A stretch of 7,364 nt of DNA from Ruthenibacterium avium (GCA_019118905.1 DWYA01000070.1:1-7364), one strand, 5' to 3'. Counted from the first letter of the stretch, positions 1 through 7,199 are shown. Translations and numbers: made by a program. Notes: generated by a model not told the origin, from the letters alone.

Positions 1-2346
1 GATGAGGTTGTATTCTTTCGAGTAGAACCCGTTAATATTACGGTGCTGTCACAAGCCAATACGGAAAGCAAAATCAACAGCCTAATGCTGGTTCTTATGC
101 AGTTGCCCAATTTGGAAATATGCTGCCTGGACGTTGCAGAATGCTTCGACAGTAACAAGCATTATTTACAACAGCGGATTGTGGAAGAACGGAATCCGAA
201 AATAAAAGCGCTTTTAATGAAAGATTTGAACTGGCTGGATCGCGCGCAAATCGAAATCAGCAATGCACGGCAGTTTTTATTCGCCGCAAGCTTCCACAAG
301 GAAAATGCAGCACAAATTCTGCAAGACATAAACCGTATTGAAAAGACCATTCGTGACCAAGGTTTTGAAGTACAGCGAATGTCCAAAGAAGAGCTCAAGC
401 GTATGCTGGCAGTGTATTTCGGCACTTTAAGGCAAGCCGAACAAGTGGCCGATATTGACGGCTTGGAATATCTCACAGACATTTCGACAGAAGAAATCCC
501 CACGCCTGGCAATAAACGACACGGGAAGCAATATACCGAAGATGAAATTCGCGCAATTCAAGTCAAAACCTTTTTTGACCGCGTTCTTCCCGGTGTCGTT
601 AAGTTTTATGCAGACTATTATATCATGGGCGACAGCTACCGCTGTGTTTGGGCGATTACAGAATATGCCCCCTCAACGCAGCAACAGGCGCTGCTTGCAC
701 AGCTGGCTGATAAGCAGAATGTCACACTCAAAATATATACCCGTCTGGTAGACAGCGCAGAGCAATCCAAAATCATTACAAACGCTTCTCGGCGCACGAA
801 AGCACAGCAATCCGACAATAAAGTTGAGCGATCTGTTCAAGCAGTCAATGAATTTAATGATGTGGTTGAACTAATCTCCCTGTTGCAAAAAGAACGACAA
901 CCCCTGCTGCACTGTGCTGTGTATCTGGAACTGCGCAGTGATACCATGGATGGTTTAAAAGCTTTACAACGCGATATTCAGTTGGAGTTGCTCAGATCTA
1001 AAATTACTACGGAGCGTCTCACACTTCGGCAGCGAGAGGGCATGTTGTCTGTTATGCCGTTTGGTCGCAACATGTGTGGTTTGCAGTATGAGATTGCTTT
1101 GCCGGCCAGTTCCGTAGCCAATCTGTATCCCTTTTCATATTCCGGTAAAACTGACCCGGAAGGCTTTTCGTTGGGGCGTGATAAATACGGCACCAATATC
1201 ATTGTTGATTTGGATCGCCGAGCTGCAGACAAAACAAACAGCAGCGTGCTGGTAATCGGCAACAGCGGTCAGGGAAAATCTTATCTCCTAAAAACATTGA
1301 GCATTAACCGCCGAGAAAGCGGTAAAACTGTTCTGGTTTTGGATCCGGAGGAAGAATACAGAGACTTAACGGCGGCACTTGGCGGCTGTTATCTGGACTT
1401 TTTAAGCGGCGAATACCTAATCAACCCGTTTGAACCCCGTCTGTGGTCTTTGGGCGACAGCGATGAACCGGACGACACGGACACACCGAATGCATTCAAA
1501 TTAAAAAATCGCCTCAGCCAGCACATCGCATGGCTCAAGGACTTTTTCGCGGCTTACAAATCCTTTTCGGGCGCCAGGTTGGATGCGTTGGAAATTATGC
1601 TTCTGAAGCTATATGAACGCTTTAACATCCACAGTGACACGGATTTCAGCAGTATGCGCGCAGTAGATTTCCCGACCGCTGAAGATTTGTATCAGCTGAT
1701 TGAAGATGAATTTGCGCATTACGATGAACATGACGGACAGATCTATACCAAAGATATGCTTAGAGAACTGCTGCTTGGTCTGCACAGTATGTGCCGCGGC
1801 AGTGATAGTTGCTACTTTAACGGTCACACCAATATCACGGACGATAAAGTCGTCTGCTTCGGCGTAAAAGGTCTTATGGATGCAAATACGGAACTGAAAA
1901 ACGCAATGCTGTTTAACCTGCTATCCTATATGCAAAACAAACTTTTGGTTGAAGGGAATTGTACGGCCGTAATTGACGAACTGTATTTGTTCCTGGAATT
2001 TAAGGTTGCTGTACTGTACATTCGCAACGGTATTAAGCGCGTCCGCAAACGCGACAGCGATTTTGTTTTGGCAACACAGAACATCGAGGACGCAAACTTG
2101 CCAGGTATCAAGGAATACACCAAACCTTTATTTGCAATTCCGACACATCAATTTGTGTTCAATCCAGGTTCTGTTAAACCAAAAGATTACATGGATATGC
2201 TGCAGCTTGAAGAAAATGAATTTGAACTGATCCGTTATCCGCAGCGTGGCAGCTGTTTGTATAAATGCGGCAACGAAAGATATTTGCTGCAGGTTCAAAC
2301 GCCTGAGTACAAATCTTGTCTGTTTGGCAGCGCAGGCGGCAGATAA
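1..2346 (+). CDS. VirB4-like conjugal transfer ATPase, 5'-truncated by window edge
   Basis: Cytoplasmic or membrane-associated ATPase that would energise assembly of, and transport through, a Gram-positive type IV secretion (conjugation) channel. The frame is open from base 1, and the residues before the first possible start (GTG at 43) already look like family sequence (RVEPVN...VLSQANTESKINSLM), so the true start lies upstream. 781 residues are visible, against roughly 800 or more for such proteins. Counting from base 1, the P-loop GNSGQGKS is at about residues 420-427 (bases 1258-1281) and a Walker B-like segment, AVIDELY, has its Asp-Glu at 659-660 (1975-1980). A conserved ATQN motif follows. 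The N-terminal half is the VirB4/CagE-type domain with a helical, charged stretch. It resembles the VirB4-like ATPases of Clostridioides difficile conjugative transposons (CD1110-type), a recognition from memory rather than a search. The NlpC/P60 gene follows after 11 bp, so the two are probably co-transcribed. Confidence 0.93.
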   Translation, partial: DEVVFFRVEPVNITVLSQANTESKINSLMLVLMQLPNLEICCLDVAECFDSNKHYLQQRIVEERNPKIKALLMKDLNWLDRAQIEISNARQFLFAASFHKENAAQILQDINRIEKTIRDQGFEVQRMSKEELKRMLAVYFGTLRQAEQVADIDGLEYLTDISTEEIPTPGNKRHGKQYTEDEIRAIQVKTFFDRVLPGVVKFYADYYIMGDSYRCVWAITEYAPSTQQQALLAQLADKQNVTLKIYTRLVDSAEQSKIITNASRRTKAQQSDNKVERSVQAVNEFNDVVELISLLQKERQPLLHCAVYLELRSDTMDGLKALQRDIQLELLRSKITTERLTLRQREGMLSVMPFGRNMCGLQYEIALPASSVANLYPFSYSGKTDPEGFSLGRDKYGTNIIVDLDRRAADKTNSSVLVIGNSGQGKSYLLKTLSINRRESGKTVLVLDPEEEYRDLTAALGGCYLDFLSGEYLINPFEPRLWSLGDSDEPDDTDTPNAFKLKNRLSQHIAWLKDFFAAYKSFSGARLDALEIMLLKLYERFNIHSDTDFSSMRAVDFPTAEDLYQLIEDEFAHYDEHDGQIYTKDMLRELLLGLHSMCRGSDSCYFNGHTNITDDKVVCFGVKGLMDANTELKNAMLFNLLSYMQNKLLVEGNCTAVIDELYLFLEFKVAVLYIRNGIKRVRKRDSDFVLATQNIEDANLPGIKEYTKPLFAIPTHQFVFNPGSVKPKDYMDMLQLEENEFELIRYPQRGSCLYKCGNERYLLQVQTPEYKSCLFGSAGGR

Positions 2347-2357
2347 GGGGGTAAAGC

Positions 2358-3359
2358 ATGAGTGGTTCCGTTCTGTTAGCAAAGCTGGGGCAAAGCATAC
2401 TAACAGATGAGAATTTGCGCAAAAAAGCAGTAACAATTGTTTTAACCATTGCTACTGCTTTATGCATACCCTTCCTGGCTATTGTATGCATTTTTGCCGG
2501 AACTGGACAGGTTTCTGCAGACGATGTGCAAAGCCATGTTAGCGACAGCGTCATCGAAGATTTTGAGCATATGGAAAAAACAGCGGCAGATATTGCACAA
2601 GCCTTTCTGGACAATAATCTCGCAGACAGTGAACTTGCACAGGCCGCATATTGTATGTATCTGTTCGATGTCCAGAAAACCGATCCGAATTTCATCAGCA
2701 AATTGGTTTCCTGCTATGCTGCCGGCGGTACCGATAGTGAAATTGCTGTATCGCTGCAAAGCACCTTTCAGGTCAATGTGCCCGCAGATGAATACACCAA
2801 ATTAGCAACACGCATTCGCAGTGTTTCAATCGATGCGAGCACATTTTCCAATCCAGAAGTGAAAAACAATCTGGATCTTGTTGCCTATGCAAAACAGGCT
2901 GCATCCAAAGGCTGGGGCTATGTATACGGTACATACGGTTTGGTCTTAACGGATAAGCTTTTGTCCCAAAAAGAACAGCAGTTCCCTGACAACATTCTCC
3001 CCTACAAGGCCTTCATTGAAGAGAATTGGTTGGGAACTCGAACGGCTGACTGTGTAGGGCTTATTAAAGGCTATGCGTGGTATGATCCTGCAACCAATTC
3101 CTTTACGATAGGCGCAAACGGTATGCCGGATGTAAGTGCAGACGGTATGTATACAGCTGCAGCCACCAAAGGCACTATGGATACCATGCCCGATGTTCCG
3201 GGAATAGCCGTTTGGCAAAGCGGACATATCGGAATTTATATCGGCGATGGAAAAGTCGTTGAAGCGAAAGGCACAATGTATGGCGTTGTAACAACAGAGC
3301 TGTCCGAAGGCAGCTGGCAAGGGTGGTGTTATCTGCCGGCGATTCAGTATAACGAATGA
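2358..3359 (+). CDS. Membrane-anchored NlpC/P60-family cell-wall hydrolase of the conjugation apparatus
   Basis: A 333-aa predicted peptidoglycan hydrolase, expected to open the wall locally for the mating channel (VirB1/TrsG-like role). The start ATG is preceded by the Shine-Dalgarno AAGGGGGT right after the VirB4 stop, so translation may be coupled. Residues 1-23 are cytoplasmic and end in RKK. Residues about 24-46 form one hydrophobic membrane segment, so the rest should face outward. Residues about 55-150 are a helical region of no recognised domain. Residues about 175-333 read as NlpC/P60: the catalytic Cys232 lies in ADCVGLIKGY, His290 in GHIGIYIG, and Glu302 in VVEAKG may be the third polar residue. 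The ending WCYLPAIQY is typical of such domains. The substrate bond (D-glutamyl to diamino acid) is family knowledge, not shown here. No second lysozyme or SLT domain, common in related bifunctional proteins, is evident. Confidence 0.88.
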   Translation: MSGSVLLAKLGQSILTDENLRKKAVTIVLTIATALCIPFLAIVCIFAGTGQVSADDVQSHVSDSVIEDFEHMEKTAADIAQAFLDNNLADSELAQAAYCMYLFDVQKTDPNFISKLVSCYAAGGTDSEIAVSLQSTFQVNVPADEYTKLATRIRSVSIDASTFSNPEVKNNLDLVAYAKQAASKGWGYVYGTYGLVLTDKLLSQKEQQFPDNILPYKAFIEENWLGTRTADCVGLIKGYAWYDPATNSFTIGANGMPDVSADGMYTAAATKGTMDTMPDVPGIAVWQSGHIGIYIGDGKVVEAKGTMYGVVTTELSEGSWQGWCYLPAIQYNE

Positions 3360-3482
3360 CCAAACATTAGGAAAAAGTTAAAGGTGCATCTAAAAGAAAC
3401 ACCTAACAAAGTAAAGATTATTAAGTCTTTTCGCCCTTTTGGTGCAGTTTAAAGGTACACCTTCATCTGTTTTAGGTGCACT

Positions 3483-3511
3483 TTGGCAACTTGCACAACC
3501 TTTTGTTTTAT
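3483..3511 (+). promoter_or_regulatory. Possible promoter for the accessory-protein/relaxase operon
   Basis: TTGGCA at 3483-3488 (five of six to the -35 consensus) is followed after 17 bp by TTTTAT at 3506-3511 (four of six to the -10 consensus). It lies upstream of both oriT hairpins, and the -35 box overlaps the end of the palindrome copy at 3474-3483, which would allow autorepression by the accessory protein. The -10 match is poor and other placements are possible, so this is a weak call. Confidence 0.3.
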
Positions 3512-3518
3512 TTCTTAA

Positions 3519-3541
3519 AACAGCGAGCTTTGCTCGATGTT
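3519..3541 (+). repeat. Hairpin upstream of the oriT core
   Basis: Arms AACAGCGAGC (3519-3528) and GCTCGATGTT (3532-3541) around a TTT loop pair at nine of ten positions, with one internal G/A mismatch. No T-run follows, so it is not an intrinsic terminator on the + strand. It lies only 7 bp before the oriT hairpin and is plausibly part of the relaxosome recognition region. Confidence 0.55.
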
Positions 3542-3548
3542 GTCAATC

Positions 3549-3586
3549 GGCAGGCGCACCGCAAGGTGCACCTGCCTTTATCCTGC
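3549..3586 (+). other. oriT: Candidate oriT core: hairpin plus P-type nic site
   Basis: Left arm GGCAGGCGCACC (3549-3560) and right arm GGTGCACCTGCC (3565-3576) pair at 11 of 12 positions around a GCAA tetraloop. Two T residues later comes TATCCTGC (3579-3586). The nic consensus of the IncP/P-type family (RP4 and relatives) is YATCCTG|Y, cut between G and the following pyrimidine. Here that puts the cut between 3585 and 3586, 9 nt after the hairpin, close to the spacing in RP4. The accessory protein and MobP-type relaxase genes directly downstream support the call. The exact cut is inferred by analogy. Confidence 0.72.
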
Positions 3587-3699
3587 ACACTTGAATACAA
3601 GCGAAATTTTTGTGTAGGCAACAGGTTTTCGTCGCATTGCACAAGCCCGTGTCTTTCGGCGAAAAGCTGTTGATTACACAAGGAAAAGGAGTAGAAAGC

Positions 3700-4128
3700 A
3701 TGGAAAAAGAAAAGAAAATTCGCATCCCGCTTTGGATAATGCCGTCAACAAATCTGCGGGTCAAACAAGCAGTAGAACGGCACGGCTTTAAAAGCCCAAG
3801 CGAATTTATTGAAACCGCAGTTTTAAATTACCTTGGCCAAATGGCCGCCGAAGAAAATCTCGATTACTTTACGCAAACCATTTCCTCCGTCATGGAAGGC
3901 ATTCAAAGCGTGTCAGAGTCTCGCCTGCGGCGCGTCATGTATAAACAAGCCGTGGAACTCGCTATGATGGAAAACATTTTAGTGAACCTCGGCAACTATT
4001 CCCCCGCGGACATTCATGCCTTGCGCGGGAAAGTCGTAAAAGATGTCAACCGACTAAAAGGGAATTATGATTTTGATGCTGCAGCGCAATATCAAAGCGG
4101 CAGCACAGATGAAACAGACACTTTGTGA
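3700..4128 (+). CDS. Ribbon-helix-helix relaxosome accessory protein (MobC-like)
   Basis: A 142-aa DNA-binding protein expected to bind near oriT, help the relaxase to load and possibly repress its own operon. The frame is open from further upstream, but the ATG at 3700 is preceded by a good Shine-Dalgarno (AAAGGAG, 3686-3692), and the fold begins there. The beta-strand KIRIPLWI is at residues 6-13, helix 1 around 17-28, and helix 2 SPSEFIETAVLNYL at 32-45. The phrase 'SPSEFIE..V' is typical of the CopG/MetJ-like fold. The C-terminal half is helical (VMYKQAVELAMMENILV, about 84-100) and resembles proteins that regularly precede MobP3-type relaxases in clostridial elements, recognised from memory. 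The relaxase starts 31 bp downstream with its own ribosome binding site, implying one operon. The tail (last ~15 residues) is polar and probably disordered. Confidence 0.82.
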   Translation: MEKEKKIRIPLWIMPSTNLRVKQAVERHGFKSPSEFIETAVLNYLGQMAAEENLDYFTQTISSVMEGIQSVSESRLRRVMYKQAVELAMMENILVNLGNYSPADIHALRGKVVKDVNRLKGNYDFDAAAQYQSGSTDETDTL

Positions 4129-4159
4129 AACGATGTCATAAAGTGAAAAAGGAGAGCTT

Positions 4160-7153
4160 ATGCCGGCACGAATCATTTTCAAAGCACATTACTTATCAGG
4201 GAAAAAGTCCGGGCACATTGAAAACTATATCGAGTACATGGGAACACGCCCCGGTGTTGAAGTTTTCGATGACGACGGGAGCCCGGCCACAGAAAAACAA
4301 AAGCAGCTGATTGAACAGCTGCTCGAAGACTGCGGCAAAGGAATGTCCGAATCGTTTGAATATGAAGATTACCTGTTAAAGCCCACGAAAGCAAACGCAT
4401 CCGCTGCCATTACCGCCTGTTTAGACGGTCTTTATGGAGACACGGCAACCAAAGAAAATTATATCGACTACATAGCAAATCGTCCTCGAGTTGAAAAGCT
4501 CGGCGAACATGGCTTATTTTCACAAACCGATGCTCCGATTGATTTGAGACAAACCGCAGAAGAAGTTGCACACCAGGGAAACAATGTCTGGACGAATATC
4601 ATCTCCTTAAACCGTGAAGACGCGACTACAACGGGATTTGATAATGCGTCGGCCTGGCGTGATCTTTTGCGTAGCAAAGTGGAAACGATAGCACGAAATT
4701 ACAAAATCCCGATACGGGATTTTGTTTGGTATGCAGCTTTCCACAATGAGGGCCATCACCCGCATGTGCATTTTGTCTGCTACTCTAAAGGCAAGGACGG
4801 CTTTTTGACCGATAAGGCGATTGAAAACATTAAGTCTTCGTTAGCGCATGAAATCTTCCGTCAGGAGTTTTCAGAAATATATAGTGAACAGCAGCTGCTG
4901 CGCACGAACATTAAGGACGAAGGCACGCAACTTATAGACCAGCTGGCACGCAACCTCGCCTCCGGCGCCGAAAAGCACGAAGACAAAGAACTTCTGGAAA
5001 ATATCGTCAACCTGAAAGCTCGTCTTGATACTCTTACCGGAAAAAAGCAATACGGTTATCTCCCAAAAGATGCCAAGGCTTTGGTTGACGATATTTTAGA
5101 AAAAATTGCAGGGCACGAAAGCATCGCAAAGCTCTATGAGCTTTGGTACGAACAAAAAGAAGAATTATCGAAAATATACAAATCGAACTTGCCGAGCCGC
5201 TTGCCGCTCTCCGAGAATAAAGAGTTTACCTCCATCAAAAATGTGATTATCCGTGAAGTTGACAACCTATCTTTGTCAACGGAAAACCTTTCTCTCCCAA
5301 ATATCAACATAGAAAATATAATAGAAGACCGCCCATTGGCAGAGACGAACGCGGAAAATTTAGAAGGAATTACGCTTTTTGATGATTCGGAAATAGATGT
5401 TTTTTCCGATTTTGAAAAGGATTTATTATCCTTGCCGGAAACAGACTTTTTTGCAATGAATACATGGGAAAGCGCTCTCCCCTATCCAAATAATGCAGAT
5501 GCACCTTTCGCATTCCCGGATGATATGGATGCGCCGCCGGACATTTATGAACCCTTCCCATCTACACAACCGCAGGACGCAAACGGCAAACCATACATTG
5601 CCTGGTCAAAAAATTATAAGCAAGCTCGTTTATATCTTTTCGGTAATAACGATGTAAATCGGGACTTTGAGAAAGCTTTTCAGCTTTTTACAAGAGAAGC
5701 CACCGCCGGCAACGCCCTGGCTATGTATGATCTTGGCAAAATGCACGCAGACGGATTAGGTATAAAAGTGGATGCAGAGAAATCCACACAGTGGTATAGT
5801 AAAGCCTTTCAAGCCTTTAATTCGTTAGAAACAACAAACACCAAACACGCGACATATCTGCAATACCGCATCGGCAAAATGTTTGATGCCGGGCTCGGAA
5901 CGCAGCAAGACTACGCGAAAGCTGCACAGTGGTACACAAAAGCAGTTAAGGCTGAACACAAATATGCCGAGTATTCCCTCGCAAGTTTATATGCTCGCGG
6001 AAATGGTGTGGCGCAGGATCTTGTAAAAGCGTTCGACTTATACCAGCGTTCTGCTGACCAAAACAACCCATATGCCTGTTATGAACTCGCTAAAATGTTT
6101 CGTGACGGTATCGGTACAAATAGCGATCCGCAATCTGCAGAGCAATATTTTCAATCAGCTTTTCAGGGCTTTAGCAACATGGAAGCTAAAATGCCTGACG
6201 ACAAACTGGAATATCGACTCGGGCAAATGCTGCACACCGGTACAGGTACAGAACCCGATGACGCAGCTGCTGAAGTTTTATTTGAAAAGGCTGCCACTGC
6301 CGGCAATGTGTATGCCCAATACTCACTTGCCATGCTATGGCTGCATGACAATACCAAGGATGCCGGAAAAGCTGTTGCTCTGTTGCAAAAAGCCTCCGAC
6401 AACGGTAGCGCAATGGCGCAATATGCACTTGGAAAGCTCTACCTAGCCGGAGAAAAAGTGCCACAGGATGTTGGCAAAGCCGTTAACTATTTGCAACACG
6501 CGGCCATTATTGGAAACAGTTTCGCGCATTATCATCTTGGAAAATTGTATTTAAATGGTGAGCTTATTACCAAGGACATTACGAAAGCTGTCTCACACCT
6601 TGAAAAAGCTGTAGATTTGGAAAACGACGCCGCCATGTATACCCTCGGCACTTTGTATCTAAACGGTGACGATGTATTATCCAAAAACGCAAATGCCGCT
6701 GTTTTCTATTTTGAGAAAGCCGCTGAAAAAGGGAACTCCTTTGCGCAATGCCAGCTTGGGAAGATGTTGTTGATTGGCAGCGATGTCCCCCAGAATATTA
6801 CCCGCGGACTCTCATATTTAGAGCAAGCTGTTGCCGGCGGAAATGATACAGCAATGCTCTTTCTTGGGCAATCATATCTTTCCGGCACCAATGTACCGAA
6901 AAATATCGAAAAAGGGTTAGAACTGTTGCGAGCTTCTGCCGCCCAAGGAAATGCCTACGCCTCGAAAACTTTAGAAGGCTTTTATGCCGGCGCAGCACAC
7001 ACCGCTATTGCCGTGCTGTATAAGCTAAGTATGATATTGCGCGGCAATACCGCCGCCATGACAGCAAAAAGCCCCGTTATGCCTGCGGTGGATCGGAAAG
7101 AATGGCTTTCTATTCTCCGCAAAAAAGCAGAACAGGGCATTCGATATGATTGA
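4160..7153 (+). CDS. MobP3/MobL-like relaxase fused to C-terminal Sel1-like repeats
   Basis: A 997-aa DNA strand transferase that would nick oriT, stay bound to the 5' end and lead it into the recipient. The ATG at 4160 has the Shine-Dalgarno AAAAAGGAG about 7 bp upstream. Residues 1-270 form the relaxase domain: RIIFKAHYL at 4-12, ENYIEYMGTRPGVE at 21-34, ENYIDYIANRPRVEKLGEHGLF from residue 99, and a metal-binding histidine cluster HHPHVH at 199-204 (bases 4754-4771), then ALAHEIFRQEF. The catalytic Tyr is probably in one of the ENYI-Y motifs (Tyr23, Tyr26, Tyr101 or Tyr104), which I cannot decide. Residues about 270-350 are helical and charged; about 355-480 are an acidic linker rich in D, E, P, N. 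Residues about 488-943 hold roughly eleven Sel1-type units of about 36 residues (pattern A-Y-LG-LY-G-KA-A-GN). The last ~50 residues are basic and unassigned. The Sel1 part is a likely protein-protein scaffold; its partner is unknown. Confidence 0.88.
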   Translation: MPARIIFKAHYLSGKKSGHIENYIEYMGTRPGVEVFDDDGSPATEKQKQLIEQLLEDCGKGMSESFEYEDYLLKPTKANASAAITACLDGLYGDTATKENYIDYIANRPRVEKLGEHGLFSQTDAPIDLRQTAEEVAHQGNNVWTNIISLNREDATTTGFDNASAWRDLLRSKVETIARNYKIPIRDFVWYAAFHNEGHHPHVHFVCYSKGKDGFLTDKAIENIKSSLAHEIFRQEFSEIYSEQQLLRTNIKDEGTQLIDQLARNLASGAEKHEDKELLENIVNLKARLDTLTGKKQYGYLPKDAKALVDDILEKIAGHESIAKLYELWYEQKEELSKIYKSNLPSRLPLSENKEFTSIKNVIIREVDNLSLSTENLSLPNINIENIIEDRPLAETNAENLEGITLFDDSEIDVFSDFEKDLLSLPETDFFAMNTWESALPYPNNADAPFAFPDDMDAPPDIYEPFPSTQPQDANGKPYIAWSKNYKQARLYLFGNNDVNRDFEKAFQLFTREATAGNALAMYDLGKMHADGLGIKVDAEKSTQWYSKAFQAFNSLETTNTKHATYLQYRIGKMFDAGLGTQQDYAKAAQWYTKAVKAEHKYAEYSLASLYARGNGVAQDLVKAFDLYQRSADQNNPYACYELAKMFRDGIGTNSDPQSAEQYFQSAFQGFSNMEAKMPDDKLEYRLGQMLHTGTGTEPDDAAAEVLFEKAATAGNVYAQYSLAMLWLHDNTKDAGKAVALLQKASDNGSAMAQYALGKLYLAGEKVPQDVGKAVNYLQHAAIIGNSFAHYHLGKLYLNGELITKDITKAVSHLEKAVDLENDAAMYTLGTLYLNGDDVLSKNANAAVFYFEKAAEKGNSFAQCQLGKMLLIGSDVPQNITRGLSYLEQAVAGGNDTAMLFLGQSYLSGTNVPKNIEKGLELLRASAAQGNAYASKTLEGFYAGAAHTAIAVLYKLSMILRGNTAAMTAKSPVMPAVDRKEWLSILRKKAEQGIRYD
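5620..6990 (+). repeat. Sel1-like repeat array within the relaxase
   Basis: Diverged tandem units at the protein level (residues ~488-943), each about 34-46 residues. Unit openings visible include AMYDLGKMHADGLG, LQYRIGKMFDAGLG, AEYSLASLYARGNG, ACYELAKMFRDGIG, LEYRLGQMLHTGTG, AQYALGKLYLAGEK, AHYHLGKLYLNGEL, AMYTLGTLYLNGDD and AMLFLGQSYLSGTN. Units ending in AFQAF/AFQGF carry about 8-10 extra residues, making a long-short alternation in the first half. These are alpha/alpha superhelical repeats of the TPR class. The DNA copies are too diverged for recombination-prone repeats. Confidence 0.85.
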
Positions 7154-7154
7154 T

Positions 7155-7183
7155 TTGACTTCAAGCGCAATGTTTGGTATTAT
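7155..7183 (+). promoter_or_regulatory. Strong sigma-A-type promoter of the small toxin-like locus
   Basis: TTGACT at 7155-7160, a 17-bp spacer and TATTAT at 7178-7183, with an extended -10 TG at 7175-7176. The predicted transcript start is about 7189-7190. The -35 box begins one base after the relaxase stop codon (7151-7153), so this unit has its own promoter rather than depending on the relaxase operon. Confidence 0.8.
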
Positions 7184-7199
7184 ACTAACGCAGGGTGAT

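Larger units (their letters stand above)
3382..3573. repeat. Family of degenerate 10-bp palindromes, consensus AGGTGCACCT
   Basis: Copies by eye: AGGTGCATCT at 3382-3391, AGGTACACCT at 3453-3462, AGGTGCACTT at 3474-3483 and the perfect palindrome AGGTGCACCT at 3564-3573. The first three each differ from the consensus at one position. A weaker copy, AGGCGCACCG, is at 3552-3561 and forms the opposite arm of the oriT hairpin. A partial GGTGCA is at 3441-3446. Short palindromes in series are typical targets of ribbon-helix-helix dimers, and such a protein is encoded just downstream. Binding is inferred. Confidence 0.6.
3360..3699. other. Non-coding intergenic region holding the probable origin of transfer
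   Basis: 340 bp without a convincing gene. The short open frames here lack a ribosome binding site and family-like sequence. The region contains a weak bulged stem (GTTA-AA-GGTG with CACCTAAC, 3377-3407), several copies of a 10-bp palindrome, a hairpin at 3519-3541, the oriT-type hairpin at 3549-3576 and a P-type nic match at 3579-3586. Its position between the transfer-channel genes and the accessory/relaxase operon is where an oriT is commonly found. I see no strong intrinsic terminator for the upstream genes. Confidence 0.75.

Noticed and set aside
43..45. GTG at 43 as the true start of the VirB4-like gene
   Set aside because: No Shine-Dalgarno precedes it, the frame is open to base 1, and the residues upstream read like the family, so the gene is cut by the window edge.
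2174..2701. 175-codon open frame on the minus strand across the VirB4/NlpC junction
   Set aside because: It lies opposite two well-supported genes, has no family-like sequence and no convincing ribosome binding site; the length follows from codon bias of the genes on the other strand.
3377..3407. Bulged stem GTTA-AA-GGTG with CACCTAAC as a functional hairpin
   Set aside because: The loop is long and the stem interrupted; it is explained as well by the scattered palindrome copy at 3382-3391.
3410..3440. Possible terminator AAAGA/TCTTT after the NlpC/P60 gene
   Set aside because: Only five A/T-rich pairs around an eight-base loop and no clean T-run; too weak to call.
3476..3673. 65-codon open frame in the intergenic region
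   Set aside because: It runs through both oriT-type hairpins, has no ribosome binding site and an unremarkable, Cys/His/Leu-rich product; best read as chance.
3610..3699. Upstream ATG at 3610 as start of the RHH protein
   Set aside because: No ribosome binding site there, while the ATG at 3700 has a good one and begins just before the RHH beta-strand; the 30 extra residues are not RHH-like.
3360..3699. CRISPR-like or iteron array from the repeated GGTGCA motif
   Set aside because: Copies are only 10 bp, unevenly spaced and in part belong to a hairpin; there is no regular repeat-spacer structure.
5370..5561. 63-codon minus-strand frame opposite the acidic linker of the relaxase
   Set aside because: A shadow of the D/E-rich linker coding sequence with no start signals.
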